Assembly: GCA_021650895.1 (NCBI GenBank)
Contig: CP091278.1
Coordinates: 2,075,659-2,139,658 of the forward strand
Origin: Candidatus Jettenia sp.
Lineage (GTDB): Bacteria > Planctomycetota > Brocadiia > Brocadiales > Brocadiaceae
DNA length: 64,000 nucleotides
Direction: 5' to 3'
In this document: positions 37,268 to 45,506 of the stretch, piece after piece
How positions within the stretch are numbered: the first letter of the stretch is position 1
Layout of the letters: the number at the start of each line of letters is the position of its first letter
Position numbers and translations under genes: made by a program
Notes under the pieces: model-generated
Told to the model about the DNA's origin: nothing
Database searches by the model: none
Seen by the model: the letters and a program-made list of their open reading frames with translations, nothing else

Positions 37268-37349
37268 ACATAACAAAAGTTCAATCTGAAATAACAGCCT
37301 TACTTCAATTTAAAGTTTAGTAGAGAATTTTAAATTTTGTTCGTTGTAT
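37268..37349 (+). other. probable integron attC site 3 (degenerate)
   Basis: It begins ACATAAC, exactly complementary to the cassette 3 core GTTATGT at 34830, and may end with GTTGTAT (37343). The internal pairing is weaker than in the other two sites, so the right boundary is uncertain. Confidence 0.55.
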
Positions 37350-37414
37350 TAGGTTCAGTGCAAAGACTTTACAGGTTAACCTTAACATTATACATTTCCC
37401 GTTTACAGGAAATA

Positions 37415-37707
37415 AGGGTCACCCATAAGAAAGGGGTCAAATCTTTATTGACAAATATTTGAGAGGACAGTCGCAAAGCAGCCTTTTGGATTATATGGGC
37501 GATATCCAAAGATATTGTATTATTAATTATACCAAGATACTTAAGTCATATGGATAAAGCATTGCTGCACCTTGCAAAAAGACGACCGTTTTTCTTAGAT
37601 TATCAAAAGAGTTGGATGTGATTTGTCAATAATAAAGATTTGACCCCCATTTTTCCGCTAGGGAAAATCTTTTTCGCTTGACAAAAGCCTTCTAATGGGT
37701 GACCCCA
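37415..37707. repeat. 293-bp nested inverted-repeat element
   Basis: Outer arms GGGTCACCCAT and ATGGGTGACCC, and inner arms GGGGTCAAATCTTTATTGAC (37433-) and its near-complement GTCAATAATAAAGATTTGAC (37625-), enclose about 165 bp without a gene. It overlaps the first codons of an upstream-extended reading of the next methyltransferase. Confidence 0.7.
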
Positions 37708-37797
37708 ATTTTAGACTTGAATTTTCTTCGTTTTTTAGTTTTAATACATTTTGAGAGAAAAAAAGCAATCTTCTATAGTCGGATGTTTACGGTACGG

Positions 37798-38670
37798 ATG
37801 GAAATGATCGTGATAAAATCCGAAACTAACAAAACCAAAAACCTGCAAGAAGATTTAACGCTAATTGCAGATATGCTTCAGTGCCCTTTTTGTCTGGCCA
37901 AGATTCAAATCCAGGAACAAACGGTCCGATGCACACAATGTAATAACACTTACCCTATTTACCAGGACGTGCCGCTCTTTGCCCGCGCTGGCTCTGCTGA
38001 TTCCTGGGGACAAACACGCGAGCAACTTACCAGTGAATCCTACCAACAAAACTACCAGGAAGTGCAGGAAGCTAAAGATTACAACCTGAAGTACCAAAAA
38101 TACTTTTTAAAACGCTTAAGCACCAAACGGGAGTATCAGCTATTAAACCAGCTTCTGTCCCGGCAAGAACATTGCGCGACCATGCTGGATCTGCCTTGCG
38201 GGGGAGGAAGGTTAAGCCCACAGCTAGCGCCTTTTACTGATTTACTCATTGAAGCAGATATTGCCGTTGGCCAAATTCTCTATGGAAAAGCAAACTCGCA
38301 CGTGCCCACACGCCGCATCTGGATGACCGCCTCAGCGTTCCATATCCCTTTCCAAAATTCGAGCATCGACGCTATAGTTTGCATTCGGCTTTGCCATCAT
38401 TTGCCTACGCCTACAGAGCGTGAGCGGTTGCTTTGCGAATTATTGCGGGTTGCGCGGAAATTCGTAATCATATCCTTCTTTGATTATTATTCGTTCAAGA
38501 ATACGTTGCGTCGCATGCGAAGCTGTCTACGCCACAAAAAACCCAAAAACACTATGACCATCCAGCAAATTGAGGAAATAGCCAGAAAAAATGGAGGCGA
38601 ACTGGTGACGTATCCGTCCTTATCTATTATTGGTTCAGGCCATCGCTATGCATTGATTGTAAAAAAATGA
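37798..38670 (+). CDS. SAM-dependent methyltransferase with N-terminal zinc-ribbon (Trm112-like) part
   Basis: The N-terminal region has CPFC and CTQC pairs in a Trm112-like ribbon (CPFCLAKIQIQ...CTQCNNTYPIYQDVPLF). A methyltransferase type 11 domain follows, with MLDLPCGGGRLSPQL, the acidic strand ADIAVGQ and SIDAIVCIRLCHHL. The substrate is unknown; lipid or sugar targets are possible given the neighbour. The open frame runs back to 37699, but that part lies in an inverted repeat, so an internal ATG (37798 or 37804) is preferred. It overlaps the next gene by 4 nt. GC content is higher than nearby genes, suggesting transfer. Confidence 0.78.
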   Translation: MEMIVIKSETNKTKNLQEDLTLIADMLQCPFCLAKIQIQEQTVRCTQCNNTYPIYQDVPLFARAGSADSWGQTREQLTSESYQQNYQEVQEAKDYNLKYQKYFLKRLSTKREYQLLNQLLSRQEHCATMLDLPCGGGRLSPQLAPFTDLLIEADIAVGQILYGKANSHVPTRRIWMTASAFHIPFQNSSIDAIVCIRLCHHLPTPTERERLLCELLRVARKFVIISFFDYYSFKNTLRRMRSCLRHKKPKNTMTIQQIEEIARKNGGELVTYPSLSIIGSGHRYALIVKK

Positions 38671-39449
38671 TTCAGACTGAAATTCAGATTTTCGCTTGTA
38701 ACTCTTCTTTGAAGTTGGTTGATTCCACTTTGCGATTTTTTTATCCGGAAATATTTTTAAAACAGGAAGACAAAACATTAGTCTGGGAACAAAATATTCA
38801 GGGCGTAGAAGCTGTTATAAAGGTTTATCTCCATCGCAGTTTTCTGACTCGTTGGAGAGAAAAAACATTTCAATTTCGCGTAGAACGGGAATTAGAAGCT
38901 TTGTCCAGGCTGTACCAGATGAATATTCCCACTAGCCAGCCGCTGTTTTGGGGATATGGTAATTGCACCCAATTTGGCCGCATTGAAGCCTTAGCAACGC
39001 GCAAAATACCTAATGCCATTCCGCTCAAAGAGTTTCTGCAAAAAGTTGGCAAAAAAACAGATCTGCTTAAGCTTGAAATTCTGTTCCAGCATATACGACA
39101 TATGCATGAGGTAGGAATCTATCACGGGGCTCTTAGCCCTAAAAATATTCTTGTGACAGCCGCTCCTGCAACTCTACCAACTTTTTACATTATTGATATG
39201 GCGCAATCGATTCTGTTCTCCAAGACGATCACGGGGAAAAAATTCGCGTGGTATGATTTACTGCATATTGCAAGGGGGTTAAAGTTTTATTGTCAGCATG
39301 TCGACATTCCTCCTTTGTTAACCCATTACGGGTTTTCAGAAGCAAAAATCGAGGCCTTTATCCAGATCCAGAACCGGTACAATCCATCCAAACATACACG
39401 TAATTATTTGCGCGGAGAGTTTCTCTTCCGCCGTTTGTTGGGAAGGTAA
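38667..39449 (+). CDS. lipopolysaccharide-kinase-like protein (Kdo/WaaP fold), catalytic Asp lost
   Basis: This 260-residue protein resembles the Kdo/heptose kinase (WaaP/InaA) family: VKVYLHRSFLTRW-like N-terminal lobe, a helix RELEALSRLYQMNIPTSQPL, and a catalytic loop with the form HGALSPKNILV, then FYIIDMAQSIL in the DFG position. The usual Asp of the HGD loop is Ala here. It could be a pseudokinase or use another residue. The ATGA overlap with the methyltransferase gene suggests they act together, perhaps on a cell-surface glycolipid. Confidence 0.65.
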   Translation: MIQTEIQIFACNSSLKLVDSTLRFFYPEIFLKQEDKTLVWEQNIQGVEAVIKVYLHRSFLTRWREKTFQFRVERELEALSRLYQMNIPTSQPLFWGYGNCTQFGRIEALATRKIPNAIPLKEFLQKVGKKTDLLKLEILFQHIRHMHEVGIYHGALSPKNILVTAAPATLPTFYIIDMAQSILFSKTITGKKFAWYDLLHIARGLKFYCQHVDIPPLLTHYGFSEAKIEAFIQIQNRYNPSKHTRNYLRGEFLFRRLLGR

Positions 39450-39711
39450 CATTGACGGAAGACACCGAATTTTTGCCTTCCCTCATCAGATGTCAACTTT
39501 TCTCTCATCTTTTGTAAAAAAGGCTCACGAATATCTAGCAGGAATCTGGAAGAAGAGCAATAAAAGTATCTGAATCCCACTCCTCGTTTACAAAAGGTCG
39601 AGTTTTGTGGGGAATGATAAGTGAAAAATTGGAATGATTTAGCGCACTATGGGAATAACAAATGTAAAACAGGGGAATGGCAGGAAAACACTTAGGGATG
39701 ATACTCTGCAT

Positions 39712-39756
39712 GGATAAACAATCCCTGTTGAAGACATACGGAGACAAGATTTATCC
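39712..39756. repeat. 45-nt dispersed repeat (copy 2)
   Basis: A diverged copy of the repeat at 15709-15753, with compensating changes at both ends (GGATAAA/TTTATCC). It is the only feature recognised in the 463-bp gap 39450-39912. Confidence 0.6.
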
Positions 39757-39912
39757 ATACTATCCCAAAAACCACTCAAAATACTATGAAAACTTCTTAA
39801 ATGCCAGGTGTAGCACCGACGCGCTTTACCAATCGCTCGACTAAGCATCTTCTTAGAAACTTAATTTTCAAATCTTTTTTATCCTTATGGCAAAGCTTAG
39901 GTTAGCTATAAT

Positions 39913-41109
39913 CTATCGAAAAGAACCAGAAATAAGGTGTTCGATTAATCGGTGCCCTTCCTTTATATGGAGACCTGAGGCATGGGCATTGGCCTCAGTA
40001 TAAGGAAGTCCTATACCCTTCTCTATACCGGTTCCGTATACCACAAAAGGAACAGCTTCGGGGGTGTGGGTCCGTTTAACAATTGGTGTGTAATGATCAG
40101 GGAGGACAAGAATGCGCAGGCCGTTAAATTTATCTTTCGCCTCAAAGATTGGTCCTATAATCTTACTATCAATCTGCTCAATAGCTGATACCTTCTCATG
40201 CACATTACCCTCATGCCCCGCTTCATCTGGAGACTCGATGTGTATCTGAACGATATCATAATTTTCTAACGCCTGAATGGCATATTGGCCCTTATTACTA
40301 TAATTCGTATCAAAATAACCAGTAGCGCCAGGCACATCAATGATATCCCATCCAAGATAACATGCAATGCCTTTAATCAGGTCTACAGCAGTAATAACGG
40401 CACCTCTGAGATGAAACCGTTCCTGAAACGCAGGCATATGAGGACGATGCCCTTGCCCCCATAACCAGATCATATTAGCCGGATTTTCTTCCAAATCTAT
40501 ACGGACCTTATTTACGTCATGATTAAGTAAAAGTGTCCGGGAACGCTCCATAAGATCAGCAAGAATCTCACTCCCATTTCCCCTCGGAAGATGTTTTTGA
40601 ATCGACTGCCCCATAATATCGTGAGGCGGAAAACATTTGGCATCCATCTTCTGTGTACCTCTATATACCATAATGTGCCGATAGCTTTTCCCTGTATAAA
40701 ATTGGATAAAATCGTTACCTAACTTTTCATTTAATAATCTAATAAGGATATTCGCCTCTTCTGTCTTTATATGACCTGCACAAAAATCTTCTAAGGTATC
40801 TTCATTGGCCGTAATCAAATTGCAACGAAATGCCCAGTCATTATTATTCAGTTTAATGCCAATACTAGCAGCCTCTAATGGCGCACGCCCTGAATAATAT
40901 TCACCGGGATTGTACCCTACGATCGTAAGATTAGCAACATCACTACCAGGTGAAAACCCGCTTGGAATGGTTCGAACAACACCAAGTTGACCATTTTGGG
41001 CAAGAAAATCCAGATGAGGAGTACGGGCCGTCTCGATTGGTGTCCGGCCACCGAGCTTCTCCAGAGGATAATCAGCCATACCATCAGGAATAATAATACA
41101 ATATTTCAC
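39913..41109 (-). CDS. apgM: ApgM-family protein: phosphoglycerate mutase or homoserine kinase type
   Basis: This 398-residue alkaline-phosphatase-fold protein of the archaeal-type cofactor-independent mutase family has the N-terminal metal-site motif CIIIPDGMADYPLEKLGGRT, a catalytic-Ser segment GFSPGSDVANLTIVGYNP, and metal-binding HIESPDEAGHEG and VLPDHYTP. A subgroup clustered with threonine genes has been proposed as a second type of homoserine kinase (TIGR02535). Here homoserine dehydrogenase lies 600 bp upstream on the same strand, so that role is as likely as glycolysis. Confidence 0.85.
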   Translation of the reverse strand: MKYCIIIPDGMADYPLEKLGGRTPIETARTPHLDFLAQNGQLGVVRTIPSGFSPGSDVANLTIVGYNPGEYYSGRAPLEAASIGIKLNNNDWAFRCNLITANEDTLEDFCAGHIKTEEANILIRLLNEKLGNDFIQFYTGKSYRHIMVYRGTQKMDAKCFPPHDIMGQSIQKHLPRGNGSEILADLMERSRTLLLNHDVNKVRIDLEENPANMIWLWGQGHRPHMPAFQERFHLRGAVITAVDLIKGIACYLGWDIIDVPGATGYFDTNYSNKGQYAIQALENYDIVQIHIESPDEAGHEGNVHEKVSAIEQIDSKIIGPIFEAKDKFNGLRILVLPDHYTPIVKRTHTPEAVPFVVYGTGIEKGIGLPYTEANAHASGLHIKEGHRLIEHLISGSFR

Positions 41110-41711
41110 ACTATCTCCTATTCTGTATAAACCAGAATTAACGGTTCTCTAATTTCAAAATTACCCATGCCAGGCTACACAAACATTCATCACCGAGCCT
41201 ACAACCCCATATGCATCAAGCTAAAATGTGTAAACGATAAGGAATAATGAACCACCCATAATCCCCCTTAGTCCCCCTTTAGAAAACTTGTCCTTACCCA
41301 CATCTTTAAATACCACAGAGAACACGAAGTACACGAAGAATAAGAGAGTTTCAAATCTCAATAAATTCTTTTTATGATCGATCCCTTCTTGAGGCGAAGC
41401 AACACACCCCTACCTCAGTTGTAAAGGCGCAAAATCTTGCGTCTCTACGTTCTTCTTTCTTCGTGTACTTCGTGGTTTACCTTGCTTCTACCTTCGCTCT
41501 CTACCTAACTTGTGGGTAAGATAAGTTTAGAAAAGGGGGAAATCAAATCCCCTTTGATCCCCTTTTAAAAAACGGGGAAAATCCCTTGTCCCCCTTTTCT
41601 AAAGGGAATTAGGGGGAATTAGAGAGGAACATGGACTACGTTGCCTTCACTTTCCACTTATTGACTTATTTGATGCCCAATCCTGAGAATTTAGCACTTT
41701 TCAGTAAAGAA
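41110..41711. other. repeat-rich gap between the ApgM-family gene and hom
   Basis: It holds two diverged CCCCCTTAG/CTAATTCCC-type segments (about 41260-41285 and 41530-41625) around the nested inverted repeat at 41318-41476. No gene is recognised. Confidence 0.6.
41318..41476. repeat. nested inverted-repeat element
   Basis: Outer arms ACACGAAGTACACGAAGAA (41322-41340) and TTCTTCGTGTACTTCGTGGT (41457-41476) enclose the GTAAAGGCGCAA/TTGCGTCTCTAC palindrome (41421-41448), related to the one at 22233-22260. Confidence 0.7.
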
Positions 41712-43007
41712 TTATTCCTCTACGCGGAGAAATTTTGTAGAATCTTTTATGATATCTAATCGCTTAATTTCTGTAAGCGCTTTTTGCAAATTACCCTCTT
41801 CTGCAAGATGGGTCATCATCACAAGAGGAACATTGCCATTCTCTTTGATTTTATGCTGAATAACTGAGGCAATACTGATTTCATAATTTCCCAAAATACC
41901 TGATATCTTTGCGAGTACCCCTGGCTTATCTACAACGGAGAATCTCAGATAATAGCGCGTTTTGATTTGCATAATATCCGCTATGGAAATATGCTCACAG
42001 TTTCCAGAAAAGGTCTTCATCGCATGAAATGTTATGCCTGCTCTTCCAAGTCCAACATCCACAAGGTCTGCAACCACAGCACTGGCAGTAGGCATTTGAC
42101 CAGCTCCCTTACCATAGAGCATAGTTTCACCCACAGCACTTCCATTGACACAGATAGCATTAAAGACACCGTTTACCGAGGAAAGCGGGTGATCATGTGG
42201 CAGGAGTGTTGGATGCACACGTAATTCAATAGCGCTTTTTATCCTTTTTGCCACCGCTAAAAGTTTTAAGGTGTATCCCAACTCGTGTGCATACCAAATA
42301 TCGGAGAGATCCATAGTACTGATACCCTCACAATAAATATCCTTATAATCAAAATCAACACCAAAGCCGATTCTTGCCAAAATAGCAAGCTTGTGCGATG
42401 AGTCTATACCGTCAACGTCCATAGAAGGATCTTTCTCTGCATAACCCATCTTTTGTGCCTCTGCAAGGGCATCGCTGTATTTTACATGCTCTTTGGTCAT
42501 CTTTGTTAAGATATAATTGGTAGTGCCATTTACAATACCAAAAATAGACTCTATCCTATTTGCAATAAAGCCGTCTCTTAATGCTGCAATAACGGGAATA
42601 CCTCCACCTACACTAGCCTCAAAGGAAATACTTTTGCCACACTGCCGTGCCTTACGAAAAAGTTCCAAACCATGAAGGGCCAAAAGCATTTTATTTGCAG
42701 TTACGACATCCTTACCTTTTTCAAGCGCTTTCGTAATAATTTCTTTTGCAGGATGTAACCCCCCAATAAGTTCTATAATGACGTGGATATCCGGATCGTT
42801 TATCAGTATATCCGCATCATCTGCAAAAAGAATATCCGATGGCAAATCTATTCTGTTTCTTACATCGAGATTACGATCGGCAATACCTTTTAATACCGGA
42901 ATACAATCGAGTTTTTCCAGGAGAGGAGAATGTTTTTCTAAAAGGATCTTTACAACCCCTGTCCCAACGGTACCCATACCTACAATGCCGACATTGAATG
43001 TTCTCAT
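41712..43007 (-). CDS. hom: homoserine dehydrogenase with ACT domain
   Basis: This 431-residue enzyme has an NAD(P)-binding fold (VGIVGMGTVGTGVVKILLEK), the homoserine dehydrogenase core (VNGTTNYILTKM and AQKMGYAEKDPSMDVDGIDS, with a catalytic Lys/Asp region nearby), and a C-terminal ACT domain (YYLRFSVVDKPGVLAKISG). It reduces aspartate semialdehyde to homoserine for threonine and methionine. The ACT domain suggests threonine feedback. It is divergent from pyrB with a 242-bp gap. Confidence 0.95.
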   Translation of the reverse strand: MRTFNVGIVGMGTVGTGVVKILLEKHSPLLEKLDCIPVLKGIADRNLDVRNRIDLPSDILFADDADILINDPDIHVIIELIGGLHPAKEIITKALEKGKDVVTANKMLLALHGLELFRKARQCGKSISFEASVGGGIPVIAALRDGFIANRIESIFGIVNGTTNYILTKMTKEHVKYSDALAEAQKMGYAEKDPSMDVDGIDSSHKLAILARIGFGVDFDYKDIYCEGISTMDLSDIWYAHELGYTLKLLAVAKRIKSAIELRVHPTLLPHDHPLSSVNGVFNAICVNGSAVGETMLYGKGAGQMPTASAVVADLVDVGLGRAGITFHAMKTFSGNCEHISIADIMQIKTRYYLRFSVVDKPGVLAKISGILGNYEISIASVIQHKIKENGNVPLVMMTHLAEEGNLQKALTEIKRLDIIKDSTKFLRVEE

Positions 43008-43249
43008 AATTATTATTTCCTATGACTGATAAAGCCGCAAAACACATAAAGCACTGATATTGCTATAAAGAAAATTTACTATAACGGAAGAGTTTGTTTA
43101 TTTCAATAAAATTTGCAAACGAAAGAACTCGTTTTGTCTATCATGTGCCGTTTAATTTTAGTTGTAATATCTTATAAGGTCTGATAAGATTGTTTTGAAC
43201 ATCTATACCTATAAAAGCAATTCTCATATACGATATCATCAAAGAGTAC

Positions 43250-44176
43250 ATGGTAAGTTTTAAACAAAGAGATATTATCTCTATCCGTCATTTCAACAAA
43301 GAAGAGTTATTATACATCCTTGATTTAGCAAAACAAATGGAGCGGATAAACTATACAGATACCCTGAAAGATAAAATACTTGCTTCATTATTCTTTGAGC
43401 CTTCAACACGGACACGGCTCAGCTTTGAATCGGCTATGCAACGGCTCGGTGGAATGGTAATTGGCTTTGCAGATTCCGGTATTACATCAGTAGCTAAGGG
43501 TGAGTCGCTTCGTGACTCTGTAAAAATTATAGAGGGATATTGTGATATCATCGTTTTAAGGCACTACCTTGAAGGTTCTGCACAATTAGCGGCAGATGTT
43601 GTTAATATACCGGTGATTAATGCAGGAGATGGCGCTAACCAACACCCGACACAAACTTTCCTGGATCTCTATACAATCCAAAAAACAAAAGGGGCATTAG
43701 AAGGACTTACCATTGGATTTCTAGGCGATCTGAAATACGGAAGAACAGTACATTCTCTTGCCTATGCCCTCGCATACTTTGGCGCAGAAATGTTCTTCAT
43801 CTCACCACCTGGTTTGAGAATGCCCAGAGATTCTATAGATGAACTTAAGGATAGAAAAGTAAAGTGCTACGAGAATGAATCATTATCAGGTATCAGCAAG
43901 AAACTCGATGTGATTTATTGTACAAGAATCCAAAAGGAACGGTTTGCAGATCCTGTTGAATTTGAAAAGGTTCGTGGTGTATACAGATTGAGCAAGGCGA
44001 CGCTTGAAGAATTAGAAATTAAGAAAGATTTAAAGATATTACATCCTTTACCGCGCGTAGACGAAATGGATGAAAGTCTTGATAAGACTAATTACGCAGT
44101 CTATTTTCACCAGGCACGTAATGGTGTGCCTGTTAGAAAAGCTATACTCTCTGCTGTCTTGGGAGTTATTGAATGA
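43250..44176 (+). CDS. pyrB: aspartate carbamoyltransferase, catalytic subunit
   Basis: This 308-residue enzyme shows the carbamoyl phosphate loop FFEPSTRTRLSFESAMQRLGG, the HPTQTFLDLYTI segment and LHPLPRVDEMDE, all typical. It performs the first committed step of pyrimidine synthesis. Its stop overlaps the start of pyrI by 4 nt, so the two subunits are translationally coupled, as in enterobacteria and archaea. No attenuator hairpin was recognised in the leader. Confidence 0.97.
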   Translation: MVSFKQRDIISIRHFNKEELLYILDLAKQMERINYTDTLKDKILASLFFEPSTRTRLSFESAMQRLGGMVIGFADSGITSVAKGESLRDSVKIIEGYCDIIVLRHYLEGSAQLAADVVNIPVINAGDGANQHPTQTFLDLYTIQKTKGALEGLTIGFLGDLKYGRTVHSLAYALAYFGAEMFFISPPGLRMPRDSIDELKDRKVKCYENESLSGISKKLDVIYCTRIQKERFADPVEFEKVRGVYRLSKATLEELEIKKDLKILHPLPRVDEMDESLDKTNYAVYFHQARNGVPVRKAILSAVLGVIE

Positions 44177-44622
44177 AACATCTCGATGTCTCTGCTATTA
44201 AAGATGGATCGGTAATTGACCACATAGATAATAAAAGCACTCTCAAAGTTGCTGATATACTCAATATCCAGAACGAAGAACAGGTAGTACTTGTGGGAAT
44301 GAATTTAAAGAGTAAACTTCTCGGCAAAAAGGGTATAATAAAAATAGGTGGAAAAATTATTGATCAAAAAGAGGTGAATAAGATTGCACTCATTGCGCCG
44401 AATGCAACGGTCAACATTATTAAGGATTATGAGGTTGTAAAAAAGTTTAAAGTAGCAGTCCCCGAGGTTATAGAAGGTATTGTTAAATGTTTTAATCCCA
44501 ATTGTGTGAGTAATTATAATAATATAACTCCTAAACTGAATGTAGTAAATAAAAATCCTATACGATTAGAATGTCACTATTGTGAACGTATTATGAGTGC
44601 AAAAGACATTTTATTGATTTAA
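44173..44622 (+). CDS. pyrI: aspartate carbamoyltransferase, regulatory subunit
   Basis: This 149-residue protein has a nucleotide-binding N-terminal domain (IDHIDNKSTLKVADIL, NLKSKLLGKKGIIKI) and a zinc domain with Cys in KCFNPNC and ECHYCERIM. It should bind CTP/ATP and control PyrB allosterically. The ATGA overlap with pyrB supports a holoenzyme. Regulatory subunits are common in archaea and enterobacteria and patchy elsewhere. Confidence 0.95.
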   Translation: MKHLDVSAIKDGSVIDHIDNKSTLKVADILNIQNEEQVVLVGMNLKSKLLGKKGIIKIGGKIIDQKEVNKIALIAPNATVNIIKDYEVVKKFKVAVPEVIEGIVKCFNPNCVSNYNNITPKLNVVNKNPIRLECHYCERIMSAKDILLI

Positions 44623-44629
44623 AAGTGAA

Positions 44630-45475
44630 ATGCAGGTAATTAAATCAATAAAAGATACGAAACAAAAAATTAAAACCATCAAAGACAGCCACTTAACGAT
44701 TGGTTTTGTTCCTACGATGGGAGCCTTGCATGAGGGGCATTTAAGTTTAGTAAGGAATGCCAAAAAAGAGCACGATGAAGTTGTGGTAAGTATTTTTGTA
44801 AATCCCTTACAATTCGGGAAAAATGAAGATCTCCAGCACTACCCGCGAACGTTTGACAGAGATTACGAACTGCTCTCAAGAGAAGGAGTAAATCTTGTGT
44901 TTTATCCAGATATAACAGAGATATATCCGGATGGGTTTTGTACCTCTGTTATTATTCATGATCTGGAGGATAAGCTCTGTGGCAAAACACGCCCAGGACA
45001 TTTCAGAGGGGTTGCAGTAGTTGTGCTAAAACTCTTTCATCTTATCAAACCTGATTCTGCATATTTTGGGCAAAAAGACTTCCAGCAAACCGTTATTATC
45101 AAGAGAATGATTTATGATTTGAATTTAGATATTAACGTAAAGATTCTTCCAACAATAAGGAACACAGAGGGTTTAGCTTTAAGCTCCAGAAATGCTTATC
45201 TTACAGAAACAGAAAAAAAGGACGCTCTGTGTTTATACCAGTCGCTGGTAAAAGCACAATACATGGTAACCTTAGGTATTACAGATACTGAAAAAATTAT
45301 ACAGGAAATGAAAAAAATTATCCATACTTGTGAATCGGCAACGATTGATTATATTTCAATAGTTAATCCTGAAACCCTTGAGATAGCTCCGGAAGTACGT
45401 AATGGCGATGTTGTTGCTCTTGCAATAAGAATTGGAAGGACACGACTCATCGATAATGTAATCCTAACTTTCTAA
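44630..45475 (+). CDS. panC: pantothenate synthetase
   Basis: This 281-residue enzyme has VPTMGALHEGHLSLVRNAKK (HIGH-type nucleotide site), VSIFVNPLQFGKNEDLQHYP, PGHFRGVAVVVLKLFHLIKP, FGQKDFQQT and a KMS-like GLALSSRNAYL. It joins pantoate and beta-alanine with ATP, a step toward coenzyme A. It lies 7 nt after pyrI in the same operon. The stop is 31 nt from the convergent der gene. Confidence 0.97.
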   Translation: MQVIKSIKDTKQKIKTIKDSHLTIGFVPTMGALHEGHLSLVRNAKKEHDEVVVSIFVNPLQFGKNEDLQHYPRTFDRDYELLSREGVNLVFYPDITEIYPDGFCTSVIIHDLEDKLCGKTRPGHFRGVAVVVLKLFHLIKPDSAYFGQKDFQQTVIIKRMIYDLNLDINVKILPTIRNTEGLALSSRNAYLTETEKKDALCLYQSLVKAQYMVTLGITDTEKIIQEMKKIIHTCESATIDYISIVNPETLEIAPEVRNGDVVALAIRIGRTRLIDNVILTF

Positions 45476-45506
45476 TTGCAATACAGATTTGTTTGTGGTT
45501 TACCCG

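Larger units (their letters stand above)
33186..37349 (+). mobile_element. array of three integron gene cassettes without an integrase (CALIN)
   Basis: Cassette 1 starts with core GTTAGGC (33186) and its attC begins with GCCTAAC (33821). Cassette 2 starts with GTTAGCA (33926) and its attC begins with TGCTAAC (34779). Cassette 3 starts with GTTATGT (34830) and its attC begins with ACATAAC (37268). Each pair is an exact reverse complement, the rule expected from circular cassette integration. All genes lie on the plus strand, directly after the core sites. Cargo: unknown protein, HEPN-like protein, type II restriction-modification pair. No integrase lies in the window. Confidence 0.8.
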
